The notes under the pieces were generated by a model. It was given only the letters and a program-made list of their open reading frames with translations, had not been told where the DNA came from and ran no database searches. A stretch of DNA of 34,826 nt. Source: Verrucomicrobiaceae bacterium. Its GTDB lineage: Bacteria; Verrucomicrobiota; Verrucomicrobiia; Verrucomicrobiales; V1-33. Every line of letters starts with the position of its first letter. Position 1 is the stretch's first letter. The position numbers and the translations under genes were made by a program. The DNA lies in assembly GCA_027486335.1 (NCBI GenBank), contig JAIXPK010000001.1, forward strand, positions 1 through 34,826, in the 5' to 3' direction. Below, piece by piece: positions 17,932 to 26,885 of this stretch.

Positions 17932-18945
17932 CTATTCGGCGGCAGAACGGATTCGGCGATGACCCTTCCGTCGCTCGTTGTGGATGCTCAGGATATGGTC
18001 GAATCGCCCATGGATTAGCCGCACCTCGTACTTTGTTGGGTGAAAGTCAACGTAGTACAGGATGGCTTGCGGGAAGTTGGCGATCAATGGTTGGAGCGAG
18101 CGGATGCAATCGGCATCGCAGTAGTATCCGAAAACGATCTGAGTCACGGCCTCTCTGGCGAAATGCGCGGAGTTGTACTTTGTGCCTGCTTGATCCAGCT
18201 CAGTATCGCTCAATCCGCCATTCCCATCGGCACGTAAATCGTAAAGGAATCTCCTTTCTGCCTCGTAGTTCCAAACATTGTATTTGTTAGAAATCATTGA
18301 TTTCAAGGCGTCGAAATACCGCGTCTGTTGCTCCGAATTCGAAAGAATCAATCCCGAAGCCGCTTTCGAGAATCCTACAGGTGCTGGATTCGGGTCGATC
18401 ATATCAAGCCCTCTAAACTGGTAGAATTCCAGGGGAAGGAACAATGAGTCCCGGTTTTCTATGTAGTTTACAGAAATGCCGGACGGAATGATCCCGCGAG
18501 GGAGGTTTTCTCTATTTACATCAAATCCGATAGCGATTCCGGTGTGGGACTTTGCGTAGTGAGACCAAAGGAGGATTGGTTCCGCATGCTCGCTCAAGCA
18601 AAGAACACGGAACCGGGGATAAATGGCGCTGAAGAAGGGTTCGTGGTAGTTCCGTTGCAAATCCACAAAGTCCTCGACTGGGATTTCATGTTCGTTTCCA
18701 TCAGGCGTGAGGCGTCCGCCATCCTGCCGGCCTAAGGTTTGGTAAAATCTCTTTTTCGAATTGATCGCCATGTTTTTCCGCTCTTCATCAAATGCAGGGA
18801 GCACTTCGAACGGGTCATTGAAGTCTAGCGGGCTTTTGGCCCAGAGGCTGCAACTCTTAAGAATCTCGGCCGCGCCTTCACACGAAGAAAACTTGTAAAG
18901 TGGAGCAATGACTGGTTGCGGGCGGTTGTCTTGATCTTGGGTCAT
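17932..18945 (-). CDS. DUF2971 domain protein
   Basis: A 337-residue protein matching the DUF2971 pattern: an N-terminal LYKFSSCEGAAEIL...SPLDFNDPFE segment (about residues 16-47), a middle RVLCLSEHAEPILLWSHYAKSHTGIAIGFD block (from about 113), and a late W-YEAERRF element. The biochemical function of the family is not established; members are frequent in accessory and defence-rich regions. ATG 18945 lies 40 bp downstream of the drmMI stop in the same direction, so it is probably co-transcribed with drmD-drmMI. Base composition is more AT-rich than in drmMI, suggesting separate acquisition. It is not a canonical DISARM gene. Confidence 0.85.
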   Translation of the reverse strand: MTQDQDNRPQPVIAPLYKFSSCEGAAEILKSCSLWAKSPLDFNDPFEVLPAFDEERKNMAINSKKRFYQTLGRQDGGRLTPDGNEHEIPVEDFVDLQRNYHEPFFSAIYPRFRVLCLSEHAEPILLWSHYAKSHTGIAIGFDVNRENLPRGIIPSGISVNYIENRDSLFLPLEFYQFRGLDMIDPNPAPVGFSKAASGLILSNSEQQTRYFDALKSMISNKYNVWNYEAERRFLYDLRADGNGGLSDTELDQAGTKYNSAHFAREAVTQIVFGYYCDADCIRSLQPLIANFPQAILYYVDFHPTKYEVRLIHGRFDHILSIHNERRKGHRRIRSAAE

Positions 18946-18985
18946 GAGGAAGGCAGGGAATGCGTTCTGAGATCGGCGTGGCGGT

Positions 18986-21900
18986 TTACATCAGGGCGAA
19001 GGCGTCGGGGTCTTCTTGGGGGGGCTCGGGGTTGCGGGGGCGTTTCTTTTTGGCGGGGGTGGGAGGTTTCATGCCGGGGGCGATGCCGAGGCGGACTTCT
19101 TCGGCGTGGCGTTCGGCGTTGAGGGCGAGGAGGCGGGCGAGGACTTCGTCGCGGACGTCGTCCGGCCAGCGGTAGCGCCATGGTTTTTTCTTCTGGCGCT
19201 TGCGACTGCCGGTGTCGGTTTCGTCGTCATCGTCCTCGTAATCGAGGAGGAACTGGCAGGTGGTGGGGATGTCGGTCCAGCCGTAGGCGTCGAGGACGGC
19301 GCGGTCCATGCCAGCGTGGAGGGCGCGGAGTTGCTGGATGTCCGGCGAGGGTTCGTCGGGGTCGTGGAAGCGGTTGTAGGTCTTGGTGAGGCCTTCGTCG
19401 TTCTGGATCATCAGGGCGGCACGGAATTCGTAGTACTCTTTTCCAGCCGCCTCGAGGACAGCGTTCGTCTCCCAGCCGCGCGGGAAGGGGAAGGTTTCGA
19501 AGCACACTGAGGAGGTGTAGACAGGGTCGTCTTTCATCGATGAACCCATGAAGTCGGCCCACTCACTGTGGCTGCGGGATTGCAGAATGCAAAACGCTCC
19601 GAAGCTGTCAAAGGCGAGAACAACTGCCTTTTGTCCATAAACCCATGTGCTGGGGAGGAAGGCGAAAGATAGATACTTGCTTGTCTGCGAGCATGCTAAC
19701 ACATGGGCAAGCGAAGATATGGCTTTGTAGAGGTCCTTCGCCGGGTGGTAGTAGCGCCACCAAAATTTCTTGAGCTTCTCTGCGCCCGACTGCGTTGTAA
19801 GGGCAAGGCGCTCTGGCTTGACTTTTTCTTCGACGATTCGGAACGCATCTATCCATTGTGCTGCCTCGCTTTCGCTTCGTTCCCCAAAGTCGATGACCAA
19901 TCGGCGGTTCTTCGGAATCGGGCCTTCGTTTATTTCTTCGCCGCCGATGTATGGCTTAATTACTGACTCGTTAATTGAATTATCCAATAGTAATCGGGAG
20001 CCAACCGAGAACGGGGTTACGTCGCCATCCTTGCGTTCGTCGCTGAATAGGAATCCTTGTCCGTAGATTTTCACTCCTACGAAAGACTTTGACTTGTTTG
20101 AAGGAAGAGGTGCCGGGTCTTCATTGCCTCCTGATGAAAAGAGATAGGCGGTGATTCGCGAGACCGCTTTGCCGTCGAGTTCAAAAGGTGGGGGTGGGCT
20201 GAACGATTTTGATACCCAGACGATACTGACGACAACGACAGCTTGTCCGGGCCATTTGTGCCGACTGCGTGCAGCATAGATGTTCCCGCCCTGAGTGCAG
20301 ATCCACCTTAATCCTGAAGCACGTGTGCTCCCTTGGCTTATTGTATTTGTAGCAATGAGCCCGAAGCAACCGGGTTCGCGCAGCAGCAGATATGCGCGGC
20401 GAAAAAAGAAGGCGACGAGATCACACTTCCCTCCAGATTCAGGCGTAATTGCGCGGAGAAAGGTGGTGTATTGGGTATGAGATGATTCGTGAAGCGTAAT
20501 GGATCCCAGAAACGGCGGATTCCCCGCAATGGCATCGAAGCCGGGATTTTCCCGTGAGAAGACCTCTGGGAATTCGAGTTCCCAGTGGAACGGGCGGATT
20601 GGGAATTCACCGCCGCGGAGATCCTTGAGCGTCTGGACCTGCCAGGGGATCTGGTCGGCGTTCCCGTTTTGGAGTTCGAGCTGTCGGAGGAGGAAATCGT
20701 CGCGGTTCTGCTGACGTTCCTTTGGTTTATCGCCGGCGAAGAAAGCGGCGATGACGAGGTCGGCGGCGGTTTTGAGGGAGAGGGAGGCGGTTTCGGCTTC
20801 GGCGAGGATGGCTTGTTTGCGGAGGACGGCGGCTTCGGAGTCGTCGGGGTCAGAGGCGATGGAGAGGCGGAGGGAGGTGACTTTGGCGAGTTGCTGGTCG
20901 AGGGATTCCTGGCCGAGGAAGCGATTGCTGGCGGCGGAGGGGTCCCAGTGGAAGGCGGCGATTTGGTGGTTGGAGAGACCGACGAGGGAGTCGCCGCATT
21001 TGATGGAATGGTCGAGGAACGTGAAGGGGTGGTCCTTGGCCATGGTGGCGAGCCAGAGGGAGAGTTTGGCGAGATCGACGGCCATGGGGTTGCGGTCGAC
21101 TCCGTAGAGACAGCGCTGGGCGACGAGGCGGCGAGCGAAGAGGAGCTCGTCTTCGTCGGGTGGGATGACTTGGTGGTATTTATGGAAGTGCCATGAGGAG
21201 ACGAGTTCGTCGGCGAGCTGGCGGCAGACCTCGACGAGGAAGGCTGCGGAGCCGACGGCGATGTCGGCGACTTTGAGATTGAGGATCGCGTCGGGGAGTG
21301 GGTGACGGCCGAGACGGTCGAGGATGGGTTCGAGGGTTTTGCGGACGATGGGTTCGGTGAACGAGCGTGGCGTGTAGTGGGAGCCTGAGCGGCGGCGTTC
21401 GTCGGTGGGTTGGAGGATGAGCGAGCCCTGGGGGACTGGGTGGGGAGTGGCGCGGCGGTCGATGCGTTTATCGAGGGCGGCGAGGAGATCGTCGTGGGAG
21501 GTGGCGGAGCGGAGGGCTTTGGAGGCGGCGTCGGGGAGTTTGGTGTCGGCGTGTTCGAGGAGGAATTTTTCGCGATCGGCGGGTTTGGAGGCGAGGAGGG
21601 AGTCGAGGGAGATGTGGAGGGGAGCGCCGTGGGATTTTTTGGGTTTGAGGGCGATCATGCGGCCCTTGGCTTTTTCGACGGCGAAGCCCATGATGGTTTC
21701 GTAGACAGAGCCGATTTGTTCGACATCGAGGGTACGGTAGGAGAGCCGTTCTCCGTCCAGGTAGAGGAGGAGGGAGAGGACGCGGTGGAGGGTGCCGTCG
21801 GAGAGACGGGGGAGATGGTCTGGGAGCGGGTCGGTGGCGGAGGAGCGGCCTTCGAGGAAGGGGAAGCGGTCTGGGTCGAAGAGGTGGCCCTTGCGGGCGG

Positions 21901-22996
21901 GGAGGGACATGCTGCGGTGGCGGCAGCCGCTGTGGATGGCGCGGAAGAGAGCGAGGAGACGCGGCCATGCGGCGAAGCGGACGTCCATGGTATCTGGGTA
22001 GCGCTCGTGGTCTGAGCGGAGGGCGTCGTAGAGGCCCTGGACGGAGTAGTTGCGCTGGTAGAGGTCGCCGGAGGGCATGAGGCCGCGGTCTTCAGCGTAG
22101 AGGAGGAAGACCATGCGGAGGAGGGACGTGATGAGACCGCCGTAGATCTGCTGGGGGTCGTGGGCCCATGGGGTGGCGAGGAGATGGCCGGAGGCTTTTT
22201 CGTCGGCGGCCTGGAAGCCGCGGGCGAGTTCAAAGAGGGCTTCGAGGACCTGGGTGGAGAGGTCGGTGGAGACATTGGCCTGGTAGTCGCGGCTTTTGCG
22301 GAGGAGCGCGGGGAGCCGGACTGGTTCGGGGACGGCGACGAGGCGGGAGTGGGAGAGGAGGAGGTGGAGGGCGGCGAGTGCGGGGCGGCCGGGGAGGGAG
22401 GCCATGAAGTCGACTGGGAAGGTGAGCCAGCCGGCATTTTCGCCGCGCGGGGCGTAGATGAGGCGGATGGCGGCTTCAGAGCAGAGGAGGCCGATGGGGA
22501 CGTTGGTTTCGCGGAGGAGGCGTTCGAATTTCTGGTGGGGAGACGCGATCCAGCCGCGGTCCGAGCGGGCGTCGGGGAGGGCATCGGGGTCGGTGCCGGG
22601 GGGGAGCTGGCGGATGAGGAGGAGCCATGGGCGGGCGGCGTCGTCCGGGCGGAAGTGGCGGTAGGCGGCGTCTGGCTGGAGGATTTCGCCGTGTTCGCCG
22701 GTGGAGACGCGGAGGCCGTCGGGGATTTCGGCGGTGACGGAGAAGAGACTGAAGAGTTCGTCCTGCCAGCCGAGGAATGAGGTGGCGAAGCGCGGGAAGT
22801 CGGAGAGGGCCGGGTGGTCGGGGTCGCCGCCGAGGGCATTGAGGAACTGGTCCTGGAGACGGGCGTAGGAAGAGGGGTCGGGAAGGATCTGGGAATCGAC
22901 GAGGGCGGCAGGCGAGACGACTAGGCCTTCTGGCTGGAGGTGGCCCAGCCAGCGCTGGTGTTCGGCGAGGGCGGACTTGCGCGGATCGGGGGTCAT
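18986..22996 (-). CDS. drmMI: DISARM class 1 adenine-specific DNA methyltransferase DrmMI (Eco57I-like)
   Basis: A 1336-residue N6-adenine DNA methyltransferase of the Eco57I/type IIG style. The N-terminal 500 residues are helical and without clear motif. GSHYTPRSFTEPIV (from about 538) precedes the SAM motif I VADIAVGSAAFLVEV (about 576-590). A YGVDRNPMAVDLAKLSLWL segment follows (about 631-649), and the catalytic motif IV is NPPF (826-829). Residues of roughly 830-1130, the probable target-recognition region, are encoded by noticeably more AT-rich DNA (about 19.6-20.5 kb). In class 1 DISARM this enzyme marks self DNA. It starts 6 nt after the drmD stop, so drmD and drmMI are one transcription unit. 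A nuclease motif was not recognised. Confidence 0.92.
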   Translation of the reverse strand: MTPDPRKSALAEHQRWLGHLQPEGLVVSPAALVDSQILPDPSSYARLQDQFLNALGGDPDHPALSDFPRFATSFLGWQDELFSLFSVTAEIPDGLRVSTGEHGEILQPDAAYRHFRPDDAARPWLLLIRQLPPGTDPDALPDARSDRGWIASPHQKFERLLRETNVPIGLLCSEAAIRLIYAPRGENAGWLTFPVDFMASLPGRPALAALHLLLSHSRLVAVPEPVRLPALLRKSRDYQANVSTDLSTQVLEALFELARGFQAADEKASGHLLATPWAHDPQQIYGGLITSLLRMVFLLYAEDRGLMPSGDLYQRNYSVQGLYDALRSDHERYPDTMDVRFAAWPRLLALFRAIHSGCRHRSMSLPARKGHLFDPDRFPFLEGRSSATDPLPDHLPRLSDGTLHRVLSLLLYLDGERLSYRTLDVEQIGSVYETIMGFAVEKAKGRMIALKPKKSHGAPLHISLDSLLASKPADREKFLLEHADTKLPDAASKALRSATSHDDLLAALDKRIDRRATPHPVPQGSLILQPTDERRRSGSHYTPRSFTEPIVRKTLEPILDRLGRHPLPDAILNLKVADIAVGSAAFLVEVCRQLADELVSSWHFHKYHQVIPPDEDELLFARRLVAQRCLYGVDRNPMAVDLAKLSLWLATMAKDHPFTFLDHSIKCGDSLVGLSNHQIAAFHWDPSAASNRFLGQESLDQQLAKVTSLRLSIASDPDDSEAAVLRKQAILAEAETASLSLKTAADLVIAAFFAGDKPKERQQNRDDFLLRQLELQNGNADQIPWQVQTLKDLRGGEFPIRPFHWELEFPEVFSRENPGFDAIAGNPPFLGSITLHESSHTQYTTFLRAITPESGGKCDLVAFFFRRAYLLLREPGCFGLIATNTISQGSTRASGLRWICTQGGNIYAARSRHKWPGQAVVVVSIVWVSKSFSPPPPFELDGKAVSRITAYLFSSGGNEDPAPLPSNKSKSFVGVKIYGQGFLFSDERKDGDVTPFSVGSRLLLDNSINESVIKPYIGGEEINEGPIPKNRRLVIDFGERSESEAAQWIDAFRIVEEKVKPERLALTTQSGAEKLKKFWWRYYHPAKDLYKAISSLAHVLACSQTSKYLSFAFLPSTWVYGQKAVVLAFDSFGAFCILQSRSHSEWADFMGSSMKDDPVYTSSVCFETFPFPRGWETNAVLEAAGKEYYEFRAALMIQNDEGLTKTYNRFHDPDEPSPDIQQLRALHAGMDRAVLDAYGWTDIPTTCQFLLDYEDDDDETDTGSRKRQKKKPWRYRWPDDVRDEVLARLLALNAERHAEEVRLGIAPGMKPPTPAKKKRPRNPEPPQEDPDAFALM

Positions 22997-23002
22997 GGGA
23001 AA

Positions 23003-26000
23003 TCAGGCGGGCCAGAGGTAGACGAGGCCGACGGGTTCGATGCGCCATGATTGGACGCGGTAGAAGTCGCGGATGCGATCCGGTTCGCGGGCGATGTCGT
23101 CTTTGACGTTGAGGAGCCACTGTTCCCAGTGGCGGACATCCTGGTCGCGCTGGCGTTTTTCGTCTTCGGAGAAGGCGAGTTCGAGTTGCGGGGAGCGGGC
23201 TTTTTCGAGTTCGGCGGTGACGCGGCGCTGCTGATCGACGAGGATGCGGGTGAGATCGTCGGCTTCGCGCTGACCGCGTTCGGAGAGGCGGGTGCGTGCG
23301 ATTTCGCAGAGTTCCTCACCGCGGGGCTGAAGGTGGGCGTGGAGGTCGCGGACATCGTCGGCGAGGGAGGCGGCGAGCTGGGCACGGATGGGATCGGGGA
23401 CCGGGAGGCGGGCATCCGGGGCGAGGCTAGCGTGGAGGAGTTCCATGGTGCGGGCTTCGCCGTCGCGGCCGAAGGGGACGAGAGGACCGCGGCGGTCGGC
23501 AGGGGGAGACCAGCGGGCGGTGATGGTGAGGATTTCCTCGTGGAGACGGGCGGCGCGGGCACCGTAGAGGGAAAGCCTGCCGAGGAGGGCGACCCTTGGG
23601 AGGGGATCGCCGACGGAGGTGAGGCAGGCGCGGGAGAGGTCATCGCAGACGAAGCCTTGAGAGGAGAAGCGGCCGAGGAGCCGCTGGACGATGCGGTGGG
23701 AGAGGTGGAGCTGGACGACGGATTCGTCGAAGCCGTCCGGAGGGTCAAAGACGACTGGGCGGATGCGGGAGTCGCGTCGCCATGTGAAGTCGCGGCGGCC
23801 GTTTTCGGGAGGGGCGCGGAGGGTATCGAGGGTGGGGGACCATGTGGGGTCGGCCCCGCGGCGGAGTTCAAGGTCCGGGAGGGAGAAGCGGCCGGCTCCG
23901 GAGTCGGTGAGGGGTTCTGCGCCGAGGAGTTCGAGTGAGCAGGAGATGGCGTCGCGAAGGAGATGGGAATCGAAGCGAAGGGCGGCGCGTGCGGAGGCGA
24001 GGCGGCGGTCGAGGCCATCGATTTCGCGGCGGAGGTCATCGTGGCGGAGGCGTGAGGATTCGAGGTCCTCGTCCCGTGGGTCGGGAAGGTCTGAGGTGGC
24101 GAGCTGTTCGAGATCGTCGGCGGTGGAGGAGGCGCTGCGGCGGGAGATGCCGCTTTTGAGTCGTTGGGAGATGACGTCGGTGAAGCTGCCGAGTTCGTCT
24201 TTGATGGTGCGGGATTTGCGAGCGAGGACGCGGAGGACCTTGTCTTCCGGGCGCTGGGAGTAGAAGAAGTAGCGGCAGAAGACCTTGGGGGCGGGCTGGA
24301 GTTTGCGATCGATGCGGCCGTTGCGCTGTTCCATACGGGCCGGGTTCCATGGGACATCGAAGTGGAAGAGGTCGTGGCAATGAGCCTGGAGGTTGAGGCC
24401 CTCGCGAGCGGCATCGGTGCAGATGAGGATGCGGACGGGGTGTTGGGCTGGCGGGGTATTGAAGGCGCGCTTGAGGTCTTCTTTTTTTAGAGGCGGGGTT
24501 GGGCCGTGGAAGATTTCGATACGTTCTTCCCAGCGGTCGGTGCCTGCGATGGCGCTGCGGAGGTGTTGTTCGAGGTAGCGTTTGGTGTCGTCCCATTCGG
24601 TGAAGACGATGACGCGGCGGTCGTTCCACGGGGCGAGGGGCTGGGGGCCGCCATTGTCAGGGAGGGCAGCGCCAGCGCAGAGGTTAGCGCGGATCCACTG
24701 GACGAGGTAGCGCAGCTTGGCGTCGGGGGCGAAGCGTGCGTTCTCGGCGAGGTCGGTCATGCGGGCTAGTAGGGCGCGTTCCGGGGCGGTGGCGTCGACG
24801 GGTTCCAGGGATCCTGCTGAAGCGAGGGTGGCGCGTTCCGTTTCGAGATCGAAGAGACTAGCGAGTTCGTCTTCCGGGAGGAGGGATCGTTCATCGTCCG
24901 GGTCGACGGGAGCGAGACGGTCGGTGTGGGGACGGAGGTCTGGGGATGAGGTGATTTCCTTGTTCCAGATGCGTTCCATGGAGCGGGAGTGGACGCGCAG
25001 GGTTTTTGCGAAGGCTTCGATGGAGGAGAGGAGCCGCTGCTGGAGTTGCGTGGCGAGGAGTTCGAAGTGTGAGCGGAGGCGGCGAGGGGCTGCGGAGAGA
25101 CGGTCGAGGCGCAGGGCTCGGTATTCGTCGAGCCATTCCGCGAGGAGGAGTTCCGGGGTGTCAGGGGGAAGTTGGGGGAAGCCGAGGGCGGCCGGGAGAT
25201 CGATTTGTTCGACGATGCGTTCGGGGAAACCGGTGATGCCGATGGCGCGGAGGTCGTCCTTGAGCCGCCGGACCATGACGGCGTCGCGGTTTTCCTTGAG
25301 GACGCGGACACCGCGGATGAAGCGTTCGCGGTCGAGGATTTCGAGGAGGGCTGAGAAGCTGTTACTGTGGCCGTTGTGAGGAGTGGCTGAGAGGAAGAGT
25401 CGGTGTTCGAAGCGTGCGGCGAGATCACGGACAGAGCGAGTGATGCGGGAGTCGATGGCGTATTTTGAACTGCTGGCGGGAGCGGCGTGGTGGGCTTCGT
25501 CGAGGATGAGGAGTGAGCCTGGGCGCAGGTTGTCGAGCCATTCCCGCAACGGTGCGGCGTAGGTCTCGTCGATGAGGAGTTTGTGGGAGATGAGGAAGCG
25601 AGGGAAGGTGGTCCATGCGTTGATGGAGTGCCCGCGTTCCCGCCGGATTCTTTCCATGTAGGTGCGGTCAAAGATTTCGAAGGTGAGACCGAAGCGGTTT
25701 TCGAGTTCTTCTTTCCATTGGTGGAGCATGGAGGGAGGGCAGGCGACGACGATGTCGCGCACGCGGCGGCGCAGGAGGAGTTCGCTGGCGATGAGACCGG
25801 CTTCGATGGTTTTGCCGAGGCCGACATCGTCGGCGATGAAAAGATTGACACGGGGGAGTCGCAGGGCCTTGCGAAGCGGTTCGAGTTGGTAGGGGTCGAT
25901 GCGGATTCCGGCGCGGAAGGGGGCCTGGAAGAGGGCGGGATCGGTGGCGGTAACGCAGTTCCAGCGCAGGGTATTGAGGTAGGCGGCGAACTGGCGGGAG

Positions 26001-26242
26001 TCGTCGAAGCCGCGTTTTCCGATGCTGCGCCACGCTTCTTCGCCGATGATGCGGCGGTCGAGTTCCATTTCCCAGACGACCGAAAGTGGATCGCCCTGAG
26101 CGTCGTCGTCGAGACAGGCGAGGTCGACGGTGGTGCCGAAGTCGGGGTCTGGCGCGGTGTTTTCGACGAGCCAGCGGCGGGTTCTGAGAAAGACGATCTG
26201 CCCTGGTGAAGGAATTGAGGTGGGATCTGTGGAGGGGGGCAT
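23003..26242 (-). CDS. drmD: DISARM class 1 SNF2-like helicase DrmD
   Basis: A 1079-residue SNF2/RapA-like superfamily 2 ATPase, the marker gene of class 1 DISARM. Motif I is ADDVGLGKTIEAG (137-149), motif II DEAH (248-251), motif III LSATPHNG (284-291). In the C-terminal RecA lobe, RVIVFTEWDDT (543-553), CTDAAREGLN (608-617) and motif VI QRNGRIDR (639-646) are intact. The region after about 700 is long, charged and probably partly coiled. ATG 26242 is the first gene start of the left-pointing defence island, with repeat-rich intergenic DNA upstream. Protein and order (drmD then drmMI) match class 1 DISARM. Confidence 0.92.
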   Translation of the reverse strand: MPPSTDPTSIPSPGQIVFLRTRRWLVENTAPDPDFGTTVDLACLDDDAQGDPLSVVWEMELDRRIIGEEAWRSIGKRGFDDSRQFAAYLNTLRWNCVTATDPALFQAPFRAGIRIDPYQLEPLRKALRLPRVNLFIADDVGLGKTIEAGLIASELLLRRRVRDIVVACPPSMLHQWKEELENRFGLTFEIFDRTYMERIRRERGHSINAWTTFPRFLISHKLLIDETYAAPLREWLDNLRPGSLLILDEAHHAAPASSSKYAIDSRITRSVRDLAARFEHRLFLSATPHNGHSNSFSALLEILDRERFIRGVRVLKENRDAVMVRRLKDDLRAIGITGFPERIVEQIDLPAALGFPQLPPDTPELLLAEWLDEYRALRLDRLSAAPRRLRSHFELLATQLQQRLLSSIEAFAKTLRVHSRSMERIWNKEITSSPDLRPHTDRLAPVDPDDERSLLPEDELASLFDLETERATLASAGSLEPVDATAPERALLARMTDLAENARFAPDAKLRYLVQWIRANLCAGAALPDNGGPQPLAPWNDRRVIVFTEWDDTKRYLEQHLRSAIAGTDRWEERIEIFHGPTPPLKKEDLKRAFNTPPAQHPVRILICTDAAREGLNLQAHCHDLFHFDVPWNPARMEQRNGRIDRKLQPAPKVFCRYFFYSQRPEDKVLRVLARKSRTIKDELGSFTDVISQRLKSGISRRSASSTADDLEQLATSDLPDPRDEDLESSRLRHDDLRREIDGLDRRLASARAALRFDSHLLRDAISCSLELLGAEPLTDSGAGRFSLPDLELRRGADPTWSPTLDTLRAPPENGRRDFTWRRDSRIRPVVFDPPDGFDESVVQLHLSHRIVQRLLGRFSSQGFVCDDLSRACLTSVGDPLPRVALLGRLSLYGARAARLHEEILTITARWSPPADRRGPLVPFGRDGEARTMELLHASLAPDARLPVPDPIRAQLAASLADDVRDLHAHLQPRGEELCEIARTRLSERGQREADDLTRILVDQQRRVTAELEKARSPQLELAFSEDEKRQRDQDVRHWEQWLLNVKDDIAREPDRIRDFYRVQSWRIEPVGLVYLWPA

Positions 26243-26313
26243 GCGGGTCGAACGTGAGGGCTGGCGGTGCAGACGAGCGAGCGACCCTGCTGAGCAGTGC
26301 CGGAGGTGCGGGA

Positions 26314-26343
26314 AAGATGGGAACAGTGAGACCGCTACGTCAA
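26314..26343 (-). promoter_or_regulatory. Weak candidate promoter for drmD
   Basis: On the - strand, TTGACG (26343-26338) is followed after 18 nt by CATCTT (26319-26314). The -35 matches consensus at 5 of 6 positions, but the -10 only at about 3 of 6. It lies about 70 bp upstream of the drmD ATG and points the right way. Evidence is weak. Confidence 0.22.
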
Positions 26344-26420
26344 GAAAACCGTGCGGTAATTGGAGCTGTTGGGGGGAGCGAAGGGCTTAATCCAGCGGTA
26401 ACCGGGGGGGGCGGGTGGGA

Positions 26421-26455
26421 AGTGAGAAGTGAGAAGTGAGAAGTGAGAAGTGGGG
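26421..26455. repeat. Heptamer tandem repeat (AGTGAGA)
   Basis: Four perfect copies of AGTGAGA plus a fifth degenerate copy (AGTGGGG). A degenerate version occurs at 26588-26614 and a six-copy version at 33731-33772. This kind of 7-bp tandem repeat recalls the short tandemly repeated heptamers described in cyanobacteria, without implying relation. Confidence 0.9.
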
Positions 26456-26467
26456 AGGGGGCGGGCC

Positions 26468-26526
26468 GCGCGCACTCCGTGCGCAGGGAGAGCTGTAATT
26501 CTGACAGCAGTCCAGAGCCTGCGGCG
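26468..26526. repeat. Hairpin repeat element, copy 1
   Basis: Contains GCGCAC-TCC-GTGCGC, a perfect 6-bp stem with a 3-nt loop, then GCTGT-AATTCTG-ACAGC, and AGTCCAGAGCC. It is almost identical over about 45 bp to copy 2 at 26782 and related to copies at 33805 and 34482, all in the same orientation. It lies in the intergenic region upstream of drmD. Confidence 0.85.
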
Positions 26527-26781
26527 GCCGAAGGGGATTTGAAATTTGAGATTTGAGATGGGGCGCGTTCGGAGAGGGGGGAGGGAGGTGAGAAGTGCGA
26601 AGTGAGAAGTGGGAAAGGTTTGTGGGGAGGGGGGGAAATTGGAAATTGAAAATAGTGAATAGTAAAAGTCTGCTTATGGGGAGGGCAGTGTTGGGAGATG
26701 CTTGTGGGGAGGAGCGCGAGTACAGAGCCTCGCGATCCCGGGGCTGGTTCGGAGGGGGCGTGTGGGGAGGGCGGGCTGGCA

Positions 26782-26842
26782 GGCGCACTCCGTGCGCAGG
26801 GAGAGCTGTAATTCTGACAGCAGTCCAGAGCCTTCGGCTGCT
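26782..26842. repeat. Hairpin repeat element, copy 2
   Basis: Same architecture as copy 1: GCGCAC-TCC-GTGCGC, then GCTGT-AATTCTG-ACAGC, then CCAGAGCC-TTC-GGCTGCTGG, where AGCC pairs with GGCT around a TTC loop. It ends about 43 bp downstream of the stop codon of the amidohydrolase gene on the - strand, so its transcript would carry these hairpins in the 3' region. Confidence 0.85.
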
Positions 26843-26885
26843 GGTTCGGAGGGGGGCGTGTGGGGAGAGGGGGCGCCCCGTGGTG

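Larger units (their letters stand above)
26243..26885. other. Repeat-rich intergenic region upstream of drmD
   Basis: 643 bp with no credible gene. It contains heptamer repeats, two copies of the GTGCGC hairpin element, one copy of a GAGTAC-AGAGCCTCGCG element (about 26715-26745), AT-richer simple runs (GAAATTTGAGATTTGAGAT at about 26539-26557), and linkers TGTGGGGAG at about 26621, 26703, 26761 and 26859. It separates the defence island from the amidohydrolase genes and should hold the drmD promoter at its left end. Confidence 0.8.

Noticed and set aside
22160..22780. + strand Gly/Glu-rich open frames opposite drmMI and drmD
   Set aside because: Typical antisense frames in GC-rich genes; repeated GGE/GEE wording and no domain.
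2788..26300. Direct repeat of the tRNA-Arg 3' end (att site) at the other side of the island
   Set aside because: By eye only an 8-base match (CATGCGGG near 26240) was found, within chance expectation, and no integrase gene is in the window.
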